Source: Pseudomonas fluorescens (GTDB taxonomy: Bacteria; Pseudomonadota; Gammaproteobacteria; Pseudomonadales; Pseudomonadaceae). From it: a stretch of DNA of 64,000 bases. The DNA lies in contig NZ_CP038438.1 in assembly GCF_004683905.1 (NCBI RefSeq), positions 1,798,001 through 1,862,000 on the forward strand, in the 5' to 3' direction. The translations under genes and the position numbers were made by a program. Positions 15,533 to 25,228 of this stretch are shown here, in pieces. Position 1 is the first letter of the stretch. Each line of letters begins with the position of its first letter. The notes beneath the pieces are model-generated. The model saw only the letters and a list, made by a program, of their open reading frames with translations, made no database searches and was not told the DNA's origin.

Positions 15533-16823
15533 GGAAAAACTCCAGCATGGCGTCGCTGTTGACGCGGTAGTTAAGGTTGCCGCAATGGCCGCCCAGTGGG
15601 TAAACGGTCAGGCGATCGCCAAAGGTCTTGCGCAGGAAACCGAGGTCGCCAGGGCCGAGGATCACGTCATCAGCATTGTGCATGACGGCGATTTTCGGGC
15701 TGTCGTGCAGGTAATCCTTGAGTGCGTACAGGCTGACCTGATCGATCAGTTGCAGCAGGCTGCCGCCGTCAGTGCGCGCGCGCCACATCGGAATCACTTG
15801 TTCGGTCAGGTAGCAGTCGAAGTCGCATTGCAGCGCACGCTTGAGGAACGGCGTGAGGCTGGTGCCTTCGGTGATCGGGAATTTCGGCGGGGTGATCAGG
15901 CCACGACGGTTGATCAGGTCGGAGGTGAAGGCAATGTCGGCCGCCGAGAAACGGAACGAAGTGCCGATCAGCATCGCCATCTGTTCGTTGGTCAGGTGCT
16001 GCTTCGACTGCTGGAAGTCGTAGAGCAGGGCGTCATTGAGGTCGATGTAGCCTTTCTGCTGGAAGTAGCGGGTCAGCTTGTTCAGCACCAGTTCATAGAA
16101 GGTGGTGCTGTTGTTGATGCCCTTCACCTCGGTCTGTACCAGCTTGTCGAGGTTGCTGATCGAGGTGTAGAGGTTGACCGGCGGGTTGAGCAGCAGGACT
16201 TTCTTGAAGTTGAAGCTGCGTCGGGTCTCGTCCAGGTGTGCGACGAACGCGGCATCCAGCGCGCCGAGGCTGTAGCCGCTGAGGTAGTACTCGGTGACCG
16301 GCAGTTTCGGATGCTGCGCGCGTACGGCCTGCATCACCCGGTACATGTCTTCGGCGTCTTCCTTGGTGATGCCCGGGGTGGCGAAGCGTGAAGCGGCGCT
16401 GATGAAGTCGAAGCTGGTGGGCGACGACAACTGCACGACGTGGTAGCCGGCCTTGTAGTAGAGCTTCTTCAGGTATTCGTTGAGCGTGCTGTCATAGCGC
16501 GCACCGGTGCCGGCGATCAGGAAGATCAGCGGCGCCGGTTTGTCCTGCTCGGCGATGCGGTAGGTGAGTTTTTTCACCGCCCAGAAATTGTCCGGGAGGA
16601 TGAAGGCCCGTTCCGGGCGCAGGGTGATGCTGTGGTCGGACTGATTGATCTCGTCGTTCGACGGCAACTCCGGGCGCAGGTCCGGTGGCGTGGTGGCGAT
16701 GGTCGCCTCGAACGGGTTGGTCAGGGGATAGCCATAACTGGCGGCATCGATATCCACCGCCAGTGCGGACGCACTCAGAATAAGGCCGCTGAACAGCGCG
16801 GCGAAGCGCAAGGAACGGAGCAT
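15525..16823 (-). CDS. Exported alpha/beta-hydrolase-like protein coupled to mlaA
   Basis: This 432-residue protein has a signal peptide (1-22, ending SALAV|DIDAAS) and a serine-hydrolase pattern. The oxyanion-side strand LIFLIAGTG (99-107) is followed by the nucleophile elbow GYSLG with Ser185. A late acidic turn AVMHNADDVILGPGD and a terminal GGHCGN supply plausible Asp and His. Some databases name such proteins serine/threonine kinase, but no kinase motif is visible. It is cotranscribed with and overlaps mlaA by 8 bases, so a lipid- or envelope-linked substrate is a reasonable inference. No substrate is known to me. Confidence 0.72.
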   Translation of the reverse strand: MLRSLRFAALFSGLILSASALAVDIDAASYGYPLTNPFEATIATTPPDLRPELPSNDEINQSDHSITLRPERAFILPDNFWAVKKLTYRIAEQDKPAPLIFLIAGTGARYDSTLNEYLKKLYYKAGYHVVQLSSPTSFDFISAASRFATPGITKEDAEDMYRVMQAVRAQHPKLPVTEYYLSGYSLGALDAAFVAHLDETRRSFNFKKVLLLNPPVNLYTSISNLDKLVQTEVKGINNSTTFYELVLNKLTRYFQQKGYIDLNDALLYDFQQSKQHLTNEQMAMLIGTSFRFSAADIAFTSDLINRRGLITPPKFPITEGTSLTPFLKRALQCDFDCYLTEQVIPMWRARTDGGSLLQLIDQVSLYALKDYLHDSPKIAVMHNADDVILGPGDLGFLRKTFGDRLTVYPLGGHCGNLNYRVNSDAMLEFFRG

Positions 16824-17046
16824 GACTGGATCCCTTAAAGGAAGGTGCCGAATGAAGTTCGCAGGCTATGACCACCGGGCTTGCGCCAAAGTGCCATGCC
16901 TCGGCACCAAACAGGCAGAATTCGGAGTAATAGTAGCTGGACGATACACTTTGCAAGGCGCGGATGACCAGTTAACAGTTGTTAGTGCTTGCCAATGCGT
17001 GCGGGCAGATTAAGCTGGCCGCCGATTTCGTTGATTGGAGAGATTC

Positions 17047-17415
17047 ATGTCCCGCCGCTTGCCCGTGATTCTGTTGCTCGTGCTGTTGCCGCTGTGGCTG
17101 GCCGCCAGTTATGGCGCGCGTTATGGCTTCATGGAGGACGGACAGTGGGTTGGCATCTGCGTCGATGAAGCGAGCCGTTGGGAATGCTCGGTGCGTTCGA
17201 ACCTGGGGCTGATGATCCACTTCAAGGTGTTGGGCTGGACCGCGCTGGGTGCGGCGCTGCTGGGTTTTGTGTTGCCCGGGCGGGCAGGGTGGTGGCTGGC
17301 GGTGCTGGCGCTGGTGTTCGGGTTGCCGGCGCTGGCGTTGTACAACACGACGCTGGCGGTGTTTGCGCTGGTGATTGCCGGGTTGCGGTTGGTCCGGGAA
17401 TCCCGTAGCGCCTGA
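17047..17415 (+). CDS. Small inner-membrane protein of unknown function
   Basis: This 122-residue protein has an N-terminal hydrophobic segment (about 5-24) and two or three more helices (about 62-80, 84-112). Between them lies a short periplasmic-side loop with two cysteines (GICVDEASRWECSVRSN) that could form a disulfide. The start at 17047 has TGGAGAG just upstream; an in-frame TTG at 17035 overlaps that site and is rejected. It stands alone, divergent from the hydrolase/mlaA pair. I do not recognise the family. Confidence 0.7.
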   Translation: MSRRLPVILLLVLLPLWLAASYGARYGFMEDGQWVGICVDEASRWECSVRSNLGLMIHFKVLGWTALGAALLGFVLPGRAGWWLAVLALVFGLPALALYNTTLAVFALVIAGLRLVRESRSA

Positions 17416-17422
17416 TAGTCAG

Positions 17423-17509
17423 CCTTCGCGAGCAAGCCCGCTCCCACATTTAATCGAGTTCCTTCAGTTGGAATGCAATCAAATGTGGGAGCGGGCTTGC
17501 TCGCGAACG
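17423..17509. repeat. REP pair, family b, tail to tail
   Basis: A complement copy (TTCGCGAGCAAGCCCGCTCC) is followed by a forward copy about 36 bases later. It lies between the small membrane protein and the convergent GH17 gene. Confidence 0.9.
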
Positions 17510-17530
17510 GGCCAGACTGGCCTCGGGAGA

Positions 17531-19084
17531 TCAGCCTTTGCGAACCCGCAGGCAGCGCCAAAGTGCCGCCACCATCAAACCACTGACCAGCGCCCAGCCC
17601 CACGCCTGCTGATTCAACAATCCTTCTTCATACAGCTGCGGCGCAATGCCGGCGCCGATGATAAAGGTCAGCAGGGCGATTTCCCGGCGTGGCACGCTGA
17701 CCGGACGGCACACGAAAACCAGCGCCGGCAGGATGAACGCCATGCTGGCGAAACTGCGATAACGCGCGTCGAACACCATCTCCAGCATCATCACCGCCGC
17801 CGCAAAGCCGGCCAGCGCCACCAGCCAGCCGGCACGGCGCTCGAGCCGATTGAAGACGCGTTCACGCCAACCCTGGCGGGCGCTCAGGCTCAGCGCGGCA
17901 TGGGCCAGCACTAACAGATTCAAGACCGTCAGCAAGCCGACCCACAGCCATTCGCTGGCAAACCGCGTGGTCACTCGCGCCAGATCGCCCCAGGCGCCGA
18001 TAGAGCAGGCTGCAACTGCCGCAAGCAGGGGCAGAACCAACGCCGATTGCGTGGTGCGAACCCGGCCGCCGAGCAGCAGCGTGCCGAGGAAAATCAGCCC
18101 ACCGACGCCCAGCCATTCCTTCCAGTACGGCACATTGGTCACTGGCCCGGCGAGCACGCCCTTGTCCTGGCGATCGGCGTCGAACAGGCCCCAGTAACCG
18201 CCGACCGCACCTTCGCTGCCCCGTTTCCATGGCTGGTCGAAGGCTTCGATCAGGTTGTAATGCCAGCCTTCCTTCTCGGCCATCGCGACAAAACCGCGAA
18301 TGAACTTGGCCTCGTTGACCCGGCTCGGCAGGGCGGTCTCGCGCTGGCGACCTTCGCTGGGCCAACCGGTTTCGCCGATCATCACGTCCTTGGGCGCGAA
18401 CTTGTTGCCGAACACCTGACGCACATCCGCCACATGTTGCAGCGCGACGTCGATGTTCGACGGATCGTCTTCCCAGTACGGCAACAGGTGAATGGTCAGG
18501 AAATCCACCGCCGGCGCGACTTCCGGGTGCTTGAGCCAGAACTCCCAGACATCGGCATAGGTGACCGGTTGCTTGACCTGGCTTTTGACCTTGTTGATCA
18601 GTCTGGCCAGTTGCGCGCCGGTGACTTCCTTGCGCAGCAAGGCTTCGTTGCCGACGATCACCGCGCTGACCACATCCGGGTTGGCGTTGGCCGAGGCGAT
18701 CAACTGGTCGACCTCTTTTTCGGTGTCCACCGGGTTGCTGTTGACCCAGGCGCCGATCATCAGCTTCAAACCGTGTTTGCGCGCCAGTTCCGGCAGCGCT
18801 TCGAGGCCGGTCATCGAATAGGTGCGGATGCACTCGAAGCGCGTCGCCAGCAGGGCGAGGTCGGCGTCCATACGCTCCGGGCGCAGTTTGAACGGTACGT
18901 CGAACGGCGACTGATCCTTGTCGAACGGCGTGTAGGAGGCGCATTGCAACTTGTGCGTCGGGGTCGCGGCGTCCGGCAGGATCACCGGTTTGCCGAGGCC
19001 GTACCAGAAGCCACCGAGGGCAAACAGGCCGAGCAGGCAGGCGAAGAGGTAAGGAAGAAAGGGAAAGCGGGAAGTCGCGGACAT
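17531..19084 (-). CDS. Membrane-anchored glycoside hydrolase family 17 protein (beta-glucan active)
   Basis: This 517-residue protein has an N-terminal membrane segment (about 7-29) and a GH17 domain (about 45-320). The domain carries the acid/base Glu in VIVGNEALL (Glu147) and the nucleophile in MIGETGWPS (Glu238). At least five membrane helices follow (about 325-510). GH17 enzymes hydrolyse or transglycosylate beta-1,3-glucans; the bacterial membrane form is likely involved in building or branching periplasmic or exported beta-glucan. The start at 19084 (MSATSRF) gives a sensible N-terminus; the frame extends 14 codons further up without a better ribosome site. No glucan synthase lies next to it. 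Confidence 0.82.
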   Translation of the reverse strand: MSATSRFPFLPYLFACLLGLFALGGFWYGLGKPVILPDAATPTHKLQCASYTPFDKDQSPFDVPFKLRPERMDADLALLATRFECIRTYSMTGLEALPELARKHGLKLMIGAWVNSNPVDTEKEVDQLIASANANPDVVSAVIVGNEALLRKEVTGAQLARLINKVKSQVKQPVTYADVWEFWLKHPEVAPAVDFLTIHLLPYWEDDPSNIDVALQHVADVRQVFGNKFAPKDVMIGETGWPSEGRQRETALPSRVNEAKFIRGFVAMAEKEGWHYNLIEAFDQPWKRGSEGAVGGYWGLFDADRQDKGVLAGPVTNVPYWKEWLGVGGLIFLGTLLLGGRVRTTQSALVLPLLAAVAACSIGAWGDLARVTTRFASEWLWVGLLTVLNLLVLAHAALSLSARQGWRERVFNRLERRAGWLVALAGFAAAVMMLEMVFDARYRSFASMAFILPALVFVCRPVSVPRREIALLTFIIGAGIAPQLYEEGLLNQQAWGWALVSGLMVAALWRCLRVRKG

Positions 19085-19413
19085 GGTCAGGCCGAGTGGC
19101 TGCAAAGCGACGCATGTTACCTGCATTTTTCAGCGGTTGGTGGCCTGCATGATTTGCCCATGCAAAGTTCGGGCGGATTGTCTGGCGCCATTTATTCGGA
19201 GGCGATTAATGGCCTTCTGATGTCGTTTCTCGGTGTATTGAGGTCGCTGACAGAGCAGGTCGCTGCGGGCGTCAGGCCGATGATCGAAAGCGTCAGCACT
19301 CCACTGGCGTTCAAGCGAGTTTGCGGTCAGGCGTGATGGGGGCGCTGTGCACCATAACAATACGTTGACGATGCCCGGCATCCGTTGGGCGCAGCATTTC
19401 GGGGAAGTAAACG
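19085..19413. other. Intergenic region without recognised gene
   Basis: The 329 bases separate the divergent GH17 and binding-protein genes. An ATG at 19220 opens 38 in-frame codons but has no ribosome site. I see no clear promoter match or repeat. GGGGAAG at 19401-19407 is the ribosome site of the following gene. Confidence 0.5.
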
Positions 19414-20265
19414 ATGAAGATGCGACGACTTTTAGGCGCAGGTGCCGCTCTGGTGCTTGCGATGAGTTCCACATTCGCCAGCGCTGAAAAACAGACCCTG
19501 AACATCGGTTACGTTGACGGCTGGTCCGACAGCGTCGCGACCACCCATGTGGCGGCCGAGGTGATCAAGCAGAAACTCGGCTACGACGTGAAGTTGCAAG
19601 CCGTCGCCACCGGGATCATGTGGCAGGGCGTGGCCACCGGCAAACTCGATGCGATGCTTTCGGCCTGGCTGCCGGTCACCCACGGCGAATACTGGGCGAA
19701 GAACAAGGATCTGGTCGTGGATTACGGCCCGAACTTCAAGGATGCGAAAATCGGCCTGATCGTGCCGGAGTACGTCAAAGCGAAATCGATCGAAGACCTC
19801 AAGACCGATGACAGCTTCAAGAACCGCATCGTCGGCATCGACGCCGGTTCAGGCGTAATGCTCAAAACCGATCAGGCGATCAAGGATTACGGCCTGGACA
19901 AATATACGCTCAAGGCCAGTTCCGGCGCCGGCATGATTGCCGAGCTGACCCGCGCCGAGAAAAAGAACGAGTCGATTGCGGTCACCGGTTGGGTGCCGCA
20001 CTGGATGTTCGCCAAGTGGAAACTGCGCTTCCTCGACGACCCGAAAGGCGTGTACGGCGCGGCTGAAACCGTGAACAGCATCGGCAGCAAAGAGCTGGAT
20101 GCCAAAGCGCCTGAAGTCGCCAAGTTCCTGAAAAACTTCCAGTGGGCGTCGAAAGACGAGATCGGCGAAGTCATGCTGGCCATCCAGGACGGCGCCAAGC
20201 CAGAAGCGGCAGCCAAGGATTGGGTCGCCAAGCACCCGGATCGCGTGGCTGACTGGACCAAATAA
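19414..20265 (+). CDS. Glycine betaine/choline-type ABC transporter substrate-binding protein (OpuAC family)
   Basis: This 283-residue periplasmic protein has a signal peptide (about 1-24, ending TFASA|EKQTL) and the OpuAC pattern. That includes LNIGYVDGWSDSVATTHVAA and a ligand-binding aromatic-rich region (SAWLPVTHGEYW). VGIDAGSGVMLKTDQAI and VTGWVPHWMFAKWKLRFLDD follow. The Trp residues fit an aromatic cage for quaternary amines. No ATPase or permease gene is adjacent, so it is an orphan binding protein, as known in pseudomonads where several receptors share one transporter. It may supply betaine, choline or carnitine; the exact ligand cannot be read. Confidence 0.88.
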   Translation: MKMRRLLGAGAALVLAMSSTFASAEKQTLNIGYVDGWSDSVATTHVAAEVIKQKLGYDVKLQAVATGIMWQGVATGKLDAMLSAWLPVTHGEYWAKNKDLVVDYGPNFKDAKIGLIVPEYVKAKSIEDLKTDDSFKNRIVGIDAGSGVMLKTDQAIKDYGLDKYTLKASSGAGMIAELTRAEKKNESIAVTGWVPHWMFAKWKLRFLDDPKGVYGAAETVNSIGSKELDAKAPEVAKFLKNFQWASKDEIGEVMLAIQDGAKPEAAAKDWVAKHPDRVADWTK

Positions 20266-20288
20266 AAGTACCAACAACGCCTGACCCC

Positions 20289-20378
20289 TGTGGGAGCGAG
20301 CTTGCTCGCGAAAGCGGTGTAACAGTTGACAGAAATGTTGGCTGACACGACGCCTTCGCGAGCAAGCCCGCTCCCACA
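20289..20378. repeat. REP pair, family b
   Basis: A forward copy (GGGAGCGAGCTTGCTCGCGA, one base from consensus) and a complement copy about 33 bases away, following the binding-protein gene. Confidence 0.88.
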
Positions 20379-20464
20379 TTTGTTTCTTGTGCACCCTCTC
20401 TGGCAGGGTTTACGGCTGTTTCAAAGCCTCTTTCCAACTCTTTCGGCTAATTAGCGTCCGAAAA

Positions 20465-20493
20465 TTGGCGAAAACGTCATGTCGTTCTAATAC
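20465..20493 (+). promoter_or_regulatory. Candidate sigma70-type promoter of yjcH-actP
   Basis: TTGGCG, 17-base spacer, TAATAC, ending 81 bases upstream of yjcH. It is the best match in the 195-base gap after the REP; regulation by acetate is expected but not visible. Confidence 0.45.
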
Positions 20494-20573
20494 TAAGGTC
20501 GTCTGGAACCCGTTCCGCAGCCGCATACAGTGGATACGTTCCAACAATAATCTGTGCTGCGAGGATAAAAACA

Positions 20574-20885
20574 ATGAACGACAGCATTTACCTCTCGATT
20601 CAAAACAGCCCGCGCTTCAAGGAGCTGGTGCGAAAAAGAGAAAAATTCGCCTGGATACTCTCGGCGATCATGCTCGGGCTGTACTCCGGATTCATCCTGC
20701 TGATCGCATACGGGCCGCAAGTGCTCGGGGCGAAACTCAGTCCCGGGTCGTCGATTACCTGGGGTATTCCGATTGGTGTCGGCCTGATTGTCTCGGCCTT
20801 CATCCTGACCGCGATCTACGTACGGCGCGCCAATGGCGAGTTTGACGACCTGAACAATGCGATTCTCAAGGAGGCTCAGCAATGA
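20574..20885 (+). CDS. yjcH: DUF485 inner-membrane protein YjcH
   Basis: This 103-residue protein has two membrane helices (about 25-48 and 60-82) and the DUF485 start [17 protein letters not shown]. Its stop overlaps the actP start (ATGA). The family is consistently paired with ActP and is thought to assist acetate uptake, though its role is unproven. Confidence 0.92.
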   Translation: MNDSIYLSIQNSPRFKELVRKREKFAWILSAIMLGLYSGFILLIAYGPQVLGAKLSPGSSITWGIPIGVGLIVSAFILTAIYVRRANGEFDDLNNAILKEAQQ

Positions 20886-22540
20886 TCCGGCGTCTACTGG
20901 CTTTTTTGAGCATCGCAGCGTTCGCTCCAGCCGTCTGGGCCGCTGACGCCTTGACCGGCGAAGTCCACAAACAACCGCTCAACGTTTCCGCGATCGCCAT
21001 GTTCGTGGTGTTCGTCGGCGCCACCCTGTGCATCACCTACTGGGCGTCCAAGCGCAACAAGTCGGCCGCCGACTACTATGCGGCGGGCGGCAAGATCACC
21101 GGGTTCCAGAACGGTCTGGCGATTGCCGGTGACTACATGTCGGCGGCGTCCTTCCTGGGGATTTCCGCGCTGGTGTTCACCTCCGGCTACGATGGCCTGA
21201 TCTATTCGATCGGCTTCCTGGTGGGCTGGCCGATCATTCTGTTCCTGATCGCCGAGCGCCTGCGTAATCTGGGTAAATACACCTTTGCCGACGTGGCGTC
21301 CTACCGCCTCGGGCAAACCCAGATCCGCACCCTGTCTGCCTGCGGCTCGCTGGTAGTGGTGGCGTTCTACCTGATCGCGCAAATGGTTGGTGCCGGCAAG
21401 CTGATCCAGCTGCTGTTCGGTCTCGACTACTACGTCGCGGTGATTCTGGTCGGTATCCTGATGTGCATGTACGTGCTGTTCGGCGGCATGCTGGCGACCA
21501 CCTGGGTGCAGATCATCAAGGCGGTGCTGTTGCTGTCCGGTGCCTCGTTCATGGCGCTGATGGTGATGAAGCACGTCAACTTCGACTTCAACATGCTGTT
21601 CTCCGAAGCGATCAAGGTTCACCCGAAAGGTGAAGCGATCATGAGCCCGGGCGGTTTGGTGAAAGATCCGATTTCGGCGTTCTCCCTCGGTCTGGCCCTG
21701 ATGTTCGGTACCGCTGGTCTGCCGCACATCCTGATGCGCTTCTTCACCGTGAGTGACGCCAAAGAAGCCCGCAAGAGCGTGCTGTACGCCACCGGCTTCA
21801 TTGGTTACTTCTACATCCTGACCTTCATCATCGGCTTCGGCGCGATCCTGCTGGTCAGCACCAACCCGGCCTTCAAGGATGCGGCGGGCGCTCTGCTCGG
21901 CGGCAACAACATGGCGGCGGTGCACCTGGCTGACGCGGTGGGTGGCAGCATCTTCCTCGGCTTCATCTCGGCGGTGGCGTTCGCGACCATTCTGGCGGTG
22001 GTGGCGGGTCTGACCCTGGCCGGTGCTTCGGCGGTATCGCACGACCTGTATGCCAGCGTGATCAAGAAGGGCAAGGCCAACGACAAGGATGAGATTCGTG
22101 TGTCGAAGATCACCACCATCGCCCTGGGTGTGCTGGCGATCGGTCTGGGCATCCTGTTCGAGAGCCAGAACATCGCGTTCATGGTCGGCCTGGCGTTCTC
22201 CATCGCGGCGAGCTGCAACTTCCCGGTGCTGTTGCTTTCGATGTACTGGAAGAAACTGACCACCCGCGGCGCGATGGTCGGTGGCTGGCTGGGGCTGGTG
22301 AGTGCGGTGGGGCTGATGATCCTTGGCCCGACCATCTGGGTGCAGATTCTGCATCATGAGAAGGCGATCTTCCCTTACGAGTACCCGGCGCTGTTCTCGA
22401 TGGTGATCGCGTTCATCGGGATCTGGTTCTTCTCGATTACCGACAAGTCCGCAGCAGCCGAGAACGAGCGGGCGCTGTTCTTCCCGCAGTTTGTGCGTTC
22501 ACAGACTGGCCTTGGGGCGAGCGGGGCGGTCTCGCACTAA
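20882..22540 (+). CDS. actP: Cation/acetate symporter
   Basis: This 552-residue sodium:solute symporter family protein takes up acetate and similar short acids. It has a cleavable-looking hydrophobic start (to VWAAD), then about 13 helices. Visible SSS-family motifs include [32 protein letters not shown], and FVLFGGML-like segments. [16 protein letters not shown] and [20 protein letters not shown] follow. It is coupled to yjcH by a 4-base overlap; no acs gene is in the window. A terminator follows. Confidence 0.95.
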   Translation: MIRRLLAFLSIAAFAPAVWAADALTGEVHKQPLNVSAIAMFVVFVGATLCITYWASKRNKSAADYYAAGGKITGFQNGLAIAGDYMSAASFLGISALVFTSGYDGLIYSIGFLVGWPIILFLIAERLRNLGKYTFADVASYRLGQTQIRTLSACGSLVVVAFYLIAQMVGAGKLIQLLFGLDYYVAVILVGILMCMYVLFGGMLATTWVQIIKAVLLLSGASFMALMVMKHVNFDFNMLFSEAIKVHPKGEAIMSPGGLVKDPISAFSLGLALMFGTAGLPHILMRFFTVSDAKEARKSVLYATGFIGYFYILTFIIGFGAILLVSTNPAFKDAAGALLGGNNMAAVHLADAVGGSIFLGFISAVAFATILAVVAGLTLAGASAVSHDLYASVIKKGKANDKDEIRVSKITTIALGVLAIGLGILFESQNIAFMVGLAFSIAASCNFPVLLLSMYWKKLTTRGAMVGGWLGLVSAVGLMILGPTIWVQILHHEKAIFPYEYPALFSMVIAFIGIWFFSITDKSAAAENERALFFPQFVRSQTGLGASGAVSH

Positions 22541-22564
22541 GTTCTGGTTACGTGGTTTGAGTGA

Positions 22565-22598
22565 AATGCCCTGGTTGAGAGATCGGGGCATTTTTTTT
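22565..22598 (+). terminator. Terminator after actP
   Basis: Stem AATGCCC/GGGCATT with a 14-base loop, then eight Ts. It ends the yjcH-actP transcript. Confidence 0.8.
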
Positions 22599-22629
22599 GT
22601 GGGCGGTTATCGGACTCGGGCCTTGGTGT

Positions 22630-23470
22630 TTGGTGGTTATCGAGTACATATCCGTTGCTGCGGTAACGGCCACTTAGGGTTCCGCCCTTACGGCGGGTCA
22701 CTTTTGGCAAACGCCCCAAAAGTAACCAAAAGGTCTATGCCCTGACGTTCGGCCCTCGCTTAGGCTCGGGTTCCTTCGCTGCGGGATTCATCCGGGGGGC
22801 AGCGCCTACGGTTTGCTTCGCTGCACCTCCTCTCGCTGTGTTTGGCTGCGCCAAACGGTCGCTGCGCTCCCACCCCCGGATCAATCCCTCCACTCAGCCT
22901 GCCGACGGGCCCTCAGATCAAAAGCGGTACTCGAGCTAACGCTCATTGTGTTGAGTGGTGGAAAAGCATGCGGTCGGCTTGTGTTCTGTGTTGGATCTAC
23001 CCCTCACCCCAGCCCTCTCCCAAGGGAGAGGGAGCCGATTTTTGAGCCTTTCAGAACCTGAGTTCGACTGGGTGTTTCACGTCGGCGTAACTCTCCCAAG
23101 CACCGCGATCAGTCCCCTCTCCCTCCGGGAGAGGGCTAGGGTGAGGGGCTCTTGATCTGGTTTTTGATCTGGCTTTGGCTTTTGATCTTTTGCCCCTTCG
23201 GCAGGCCGAGCGTAGGTGTCCATCCGGGGGGTAGGCGCGCAGCGCCATGCGGCGTAGCCGCATACATCGAGAGGAGGTGCAGCGAAGCAAACCGGAGGCG
23301 ATGCCCCCGGATGGACACCGTAGCGAGGGAATACTGAGCCTCAGCGAAGTGCCGTACGCCGGGGCAAAGCCTTTTGGGTTACCTTTTCGGCGTTTGGAAA
23401 AGGTGACTCGCTGTAAGAGCGAAACCATAGGAGGCCGTTACCGCAGCAACGGATATATACCCAAAACCCC
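22630..23470. repeat. 840-bp nested inverted repeat, non-coding
   Basis: Three layers of inverted copies are nested. The outer arms (22630-22735 and 23368-23470) share ATCCGTTGCTGCGGTAACGG. The middle arms (about 22775-22925 and 23165-23325) share GGTTTGCTTCGCTGCACCTC and CATCCGGGGG. The core is a family d element at 23001-23148. The whole fills the gap between actP and gltA and carries no credible gene. Arm divergence (for example GTGTTTGGCTGCGCC against its partner) shows it is an old or assembled structure rather than a fresh duplication. Confidence 0.8.
23001..23148. repeat. MITE-like element, family d, at the centre of the nested repeat
   Basis: The terminal arms CCCTCACCCCAGCCCTCTCC and AGAGGGCTAGGGTGAGGGG flank an interior that shares GTCGGCGTAA and CGATCAGTCCCCTCTCC with the copy at 43936-44115 (read on the other strand). 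Confidence 0.78.
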
Positions 23471-23510
23471 AAAACCCAGTCGGCCCACAGGCCGCTGCGA
23501 CCAGACAAAC

Positions 23511-23538
23511 AAAAACGGCCTCTATATAAGAGGCCGTT
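23511..23538 (-). terminator. Terminator after gltA
   Basis: Perfect 10-bp stem AACGGCCTCT/AGAGGCCGTT with a 5-base loop; on the minus strand it is followed by a short U-run. Confidence 0.85.
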
Positions 23539-23575
23539 CCCGATACAACTTCAAGACGTTATCGCAAGACAAGCC

Positions 23576-24865
23576 TTATTTGCGGTCTTCCAGCTTGGTG
23601 ATATCACGCGACTCGTAGCCAGTGTACAACTGGCGCGGACGGCCAATCTTGTACGGGCTGGAGAGCATTTCTTTCCAGTGCGAGATCCAGCCCACAGTAC
23701 GCGCCAGAGCGAAGATCACGGTGAACATGCTGGTTGGAATGCCGATCGCCTTGAGGATGATCCCCGAGTAGAAGTCGACGTTCGGGTACAGCGAGCGCTC
23801 GATGAAGTACGGGTCGGTCAGCGCGATCTCTTCCAGGCGCATGGCCAGTTCGAGTTGCGGATCGTTGTTGATGCCCAGTTCCTTCAGTACTTCGTCGCAG
23901 GTCTGCTTCATGACAGTCGCGCGAGGGTCGCGGTTCTTGTAAACGCGGTGACCGAAGCCCATCAGTTTGAACGGATCGTTCTTGTCCTTGGCCTTGGCGA
24001 TGAACTTGTCGATGTTGGACACATCGCCAATCTCGTCAAGCATGGTCAGAACGGCTTCGTTCGCACCGCCGTGGGCAGGGCCCCACAGTGCGGCGATACC
24101 GGCGGCGATACAGGCGAACGGGTTGGCACCCGAGGAACCTGCCAGGCGCACGGTGGACGTCGATGCGTTCTGCTCGTGGTCGGCGTGGAGGATGAAGATC
24201 CGGTCCATGGCCTTGGCGAGTACCGGGCTGATCGGTTTGATCTCGCACGGGGTGTTGAACATCATGTGCAGGAAGTTTTCCGCGTACGTCAGGTCGTTGC
24301 GCGGGTACATCATGGGTTGGCCCATGGAGTACTTGTAAACCATCGCTGCCAGGGTCGGCATCTTGGCAACCAGACGGATCGCGGAGATTTCGCGATGCTG
24401 CGGGTTATTGATGTCCAGGGAGTCGTGGTAGAAGGCCGAGAGGGCGCCGACTACGCCGCACATGACGGCCATCGGATGGGCGTCGCGACGGAAGCCGTTG
24501 AAGAAGGTTTTCAGCTGCTCGTGAACCATGGTGTGGTTTTTCACGGTGCTGACGAACTGGGCCTTCTGTTCTGCAGTCGGCAATTCGCCGTTGAGCAGCA
24601 GGTAGCAGGTTTCCAGGTAGTCCGACTTTTCAGCCAGCTGTTCGATCGGGTAGCCGCGGTGCAACAGAATGCCGTTGTCGCCGTCGATATAGGTGATCTT
24701 CGATTCGCACGAGGCGGTCGACATGAAACCCGGGTCGAAAGTGAAGCGGCCCGTGGCCGTCAGGCCCCGAACATCGATTACATCGGGACCAACGGTGCCG
24801 GTTAAAATGGGCAGCTCGACGGGGGCTGCGCCCTCGATGATCAACTGCGCTTTTTTGTCAGCCAT
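23576..24865 (-). CDS. gltA: Citrate synthase (type II)
   Basis: This 429-residue hexameric-type enzyme condenses oxaloacetate with acetyl-CoA. Segments seen are [33 protein letters not shown], the active-site region [32 protein letters not shown], and [26 protein letters not shown], with the catalytic Asp region, follows. The length matches the gram-negative allosteric form that NADH inhibits. It is transcribed away from sdhC from a near-consensus promoter. Confidence 0.98.
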   Translation of the reverse strand: MADKKAQLIIEGAAPVELPILTGTVGPDVIDVRGLTATGRFTFDPGFMSTASCESKITYIDGDNGILLHRGYPIEQLAEKSDYLETCYLLLNGELPTAEQKAQFVSTVKNHTMVHEQLKTFFNGFRRDAHPMAVMCGVVGALSAFYHDSLDINNPQHREISAIRLVAKMPTLAAMVYKYSMGQPMMYPRNDLTYAENFLHMMFNTPCEIKPISPVLAKAMDRIFILHADHEQNASTSTVRLAGSSGANPFACIAAGIAALWGPAHGGANEAVLTMLDEIGDVSNIDKFIAKAKDKNDPFKLMGFGHRVYKNRDPRATVMKQTCDEVLKELGINNDPQLELAMRLEEIALTDPYFIERSLYPNVDFYSGIILKAIGIPTSMFTVIFALARTVGWISHWKEMLSSPYKIGRPRQLYTGYESRDITKLEDRK

Positions 24866-24922
24866 GTGGCCTCCTATTTATGCTTGAACCATCAGACAGA
24901 CCCCCCACGCAGGGCCCGCACC

Positions 24923-24950
24923 ACTATAGTGAGATAAATTCGAATGTCAA
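24923..24950 (-). promoter_or_regulatory. gltA promoter
   Basis: On the minus strand: TTGACA, 16-base spacer, TATAGT, 58 bases before the gltA ATG. This is a near-consensus sigma70 promoter. Confidence 0.75.
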
Positions 24951-25064
24951 TTTGCCTAAAGTCTTGCTCCAGAAGGCTTTAAGCGCACTTTTTCCTCGAA
25001 ATTGACTGCCATTTACGCCTTTTATACGACTTGTGCAATCAGCTATTTGGGGTAGGTGATTGCG

Positions 25065-25093
25065 TTGTCATTAGTAGCCTAACTGTCTATACT
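25065..25093 (+). promoter_or_regulatory. sdhC promoter
   Basis: TTGTCA, 17-base spacer, TATACT, giving a leader of about 130 bases before the sdhC start. The 363-base gltA-sdhC gap holds this promoter and the gltA promoter back to back; no other structure is evident. Confidence 0.75.
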
Positions 25094-25228
25094 CGGCCAC
25101 CGACCGCCAAGGGCTTTTGGGCTTGCTTTCATTGGGGGTCGCATCCCTGGGTGGTGGTTACCTGACCAGTGCACTCCCCAACAACTTTGCCCTGATTGTT
25201 AGGGGCTCTTCAGTGTGAAAAAAAAGCC

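Noticed and set aside
19220..19336. 38-codon ORF in the GH17/binding-protein gap
   Set aside because: No ribosome site, no recognisable domain, and it merely continues a shadow frame of the GH17 gene.
20894..22357. Long open frame antisense to actP
   Set aside because: The product is dominated by His, Gln, Arg and Asp, the usual signature of a frame opposite a membrane-protein gene.
22750..23360. Several short ORFs inside the nested inverted repeat
   Set aside because: They are repeat-derived, lack start signals and change frame between the two arms.
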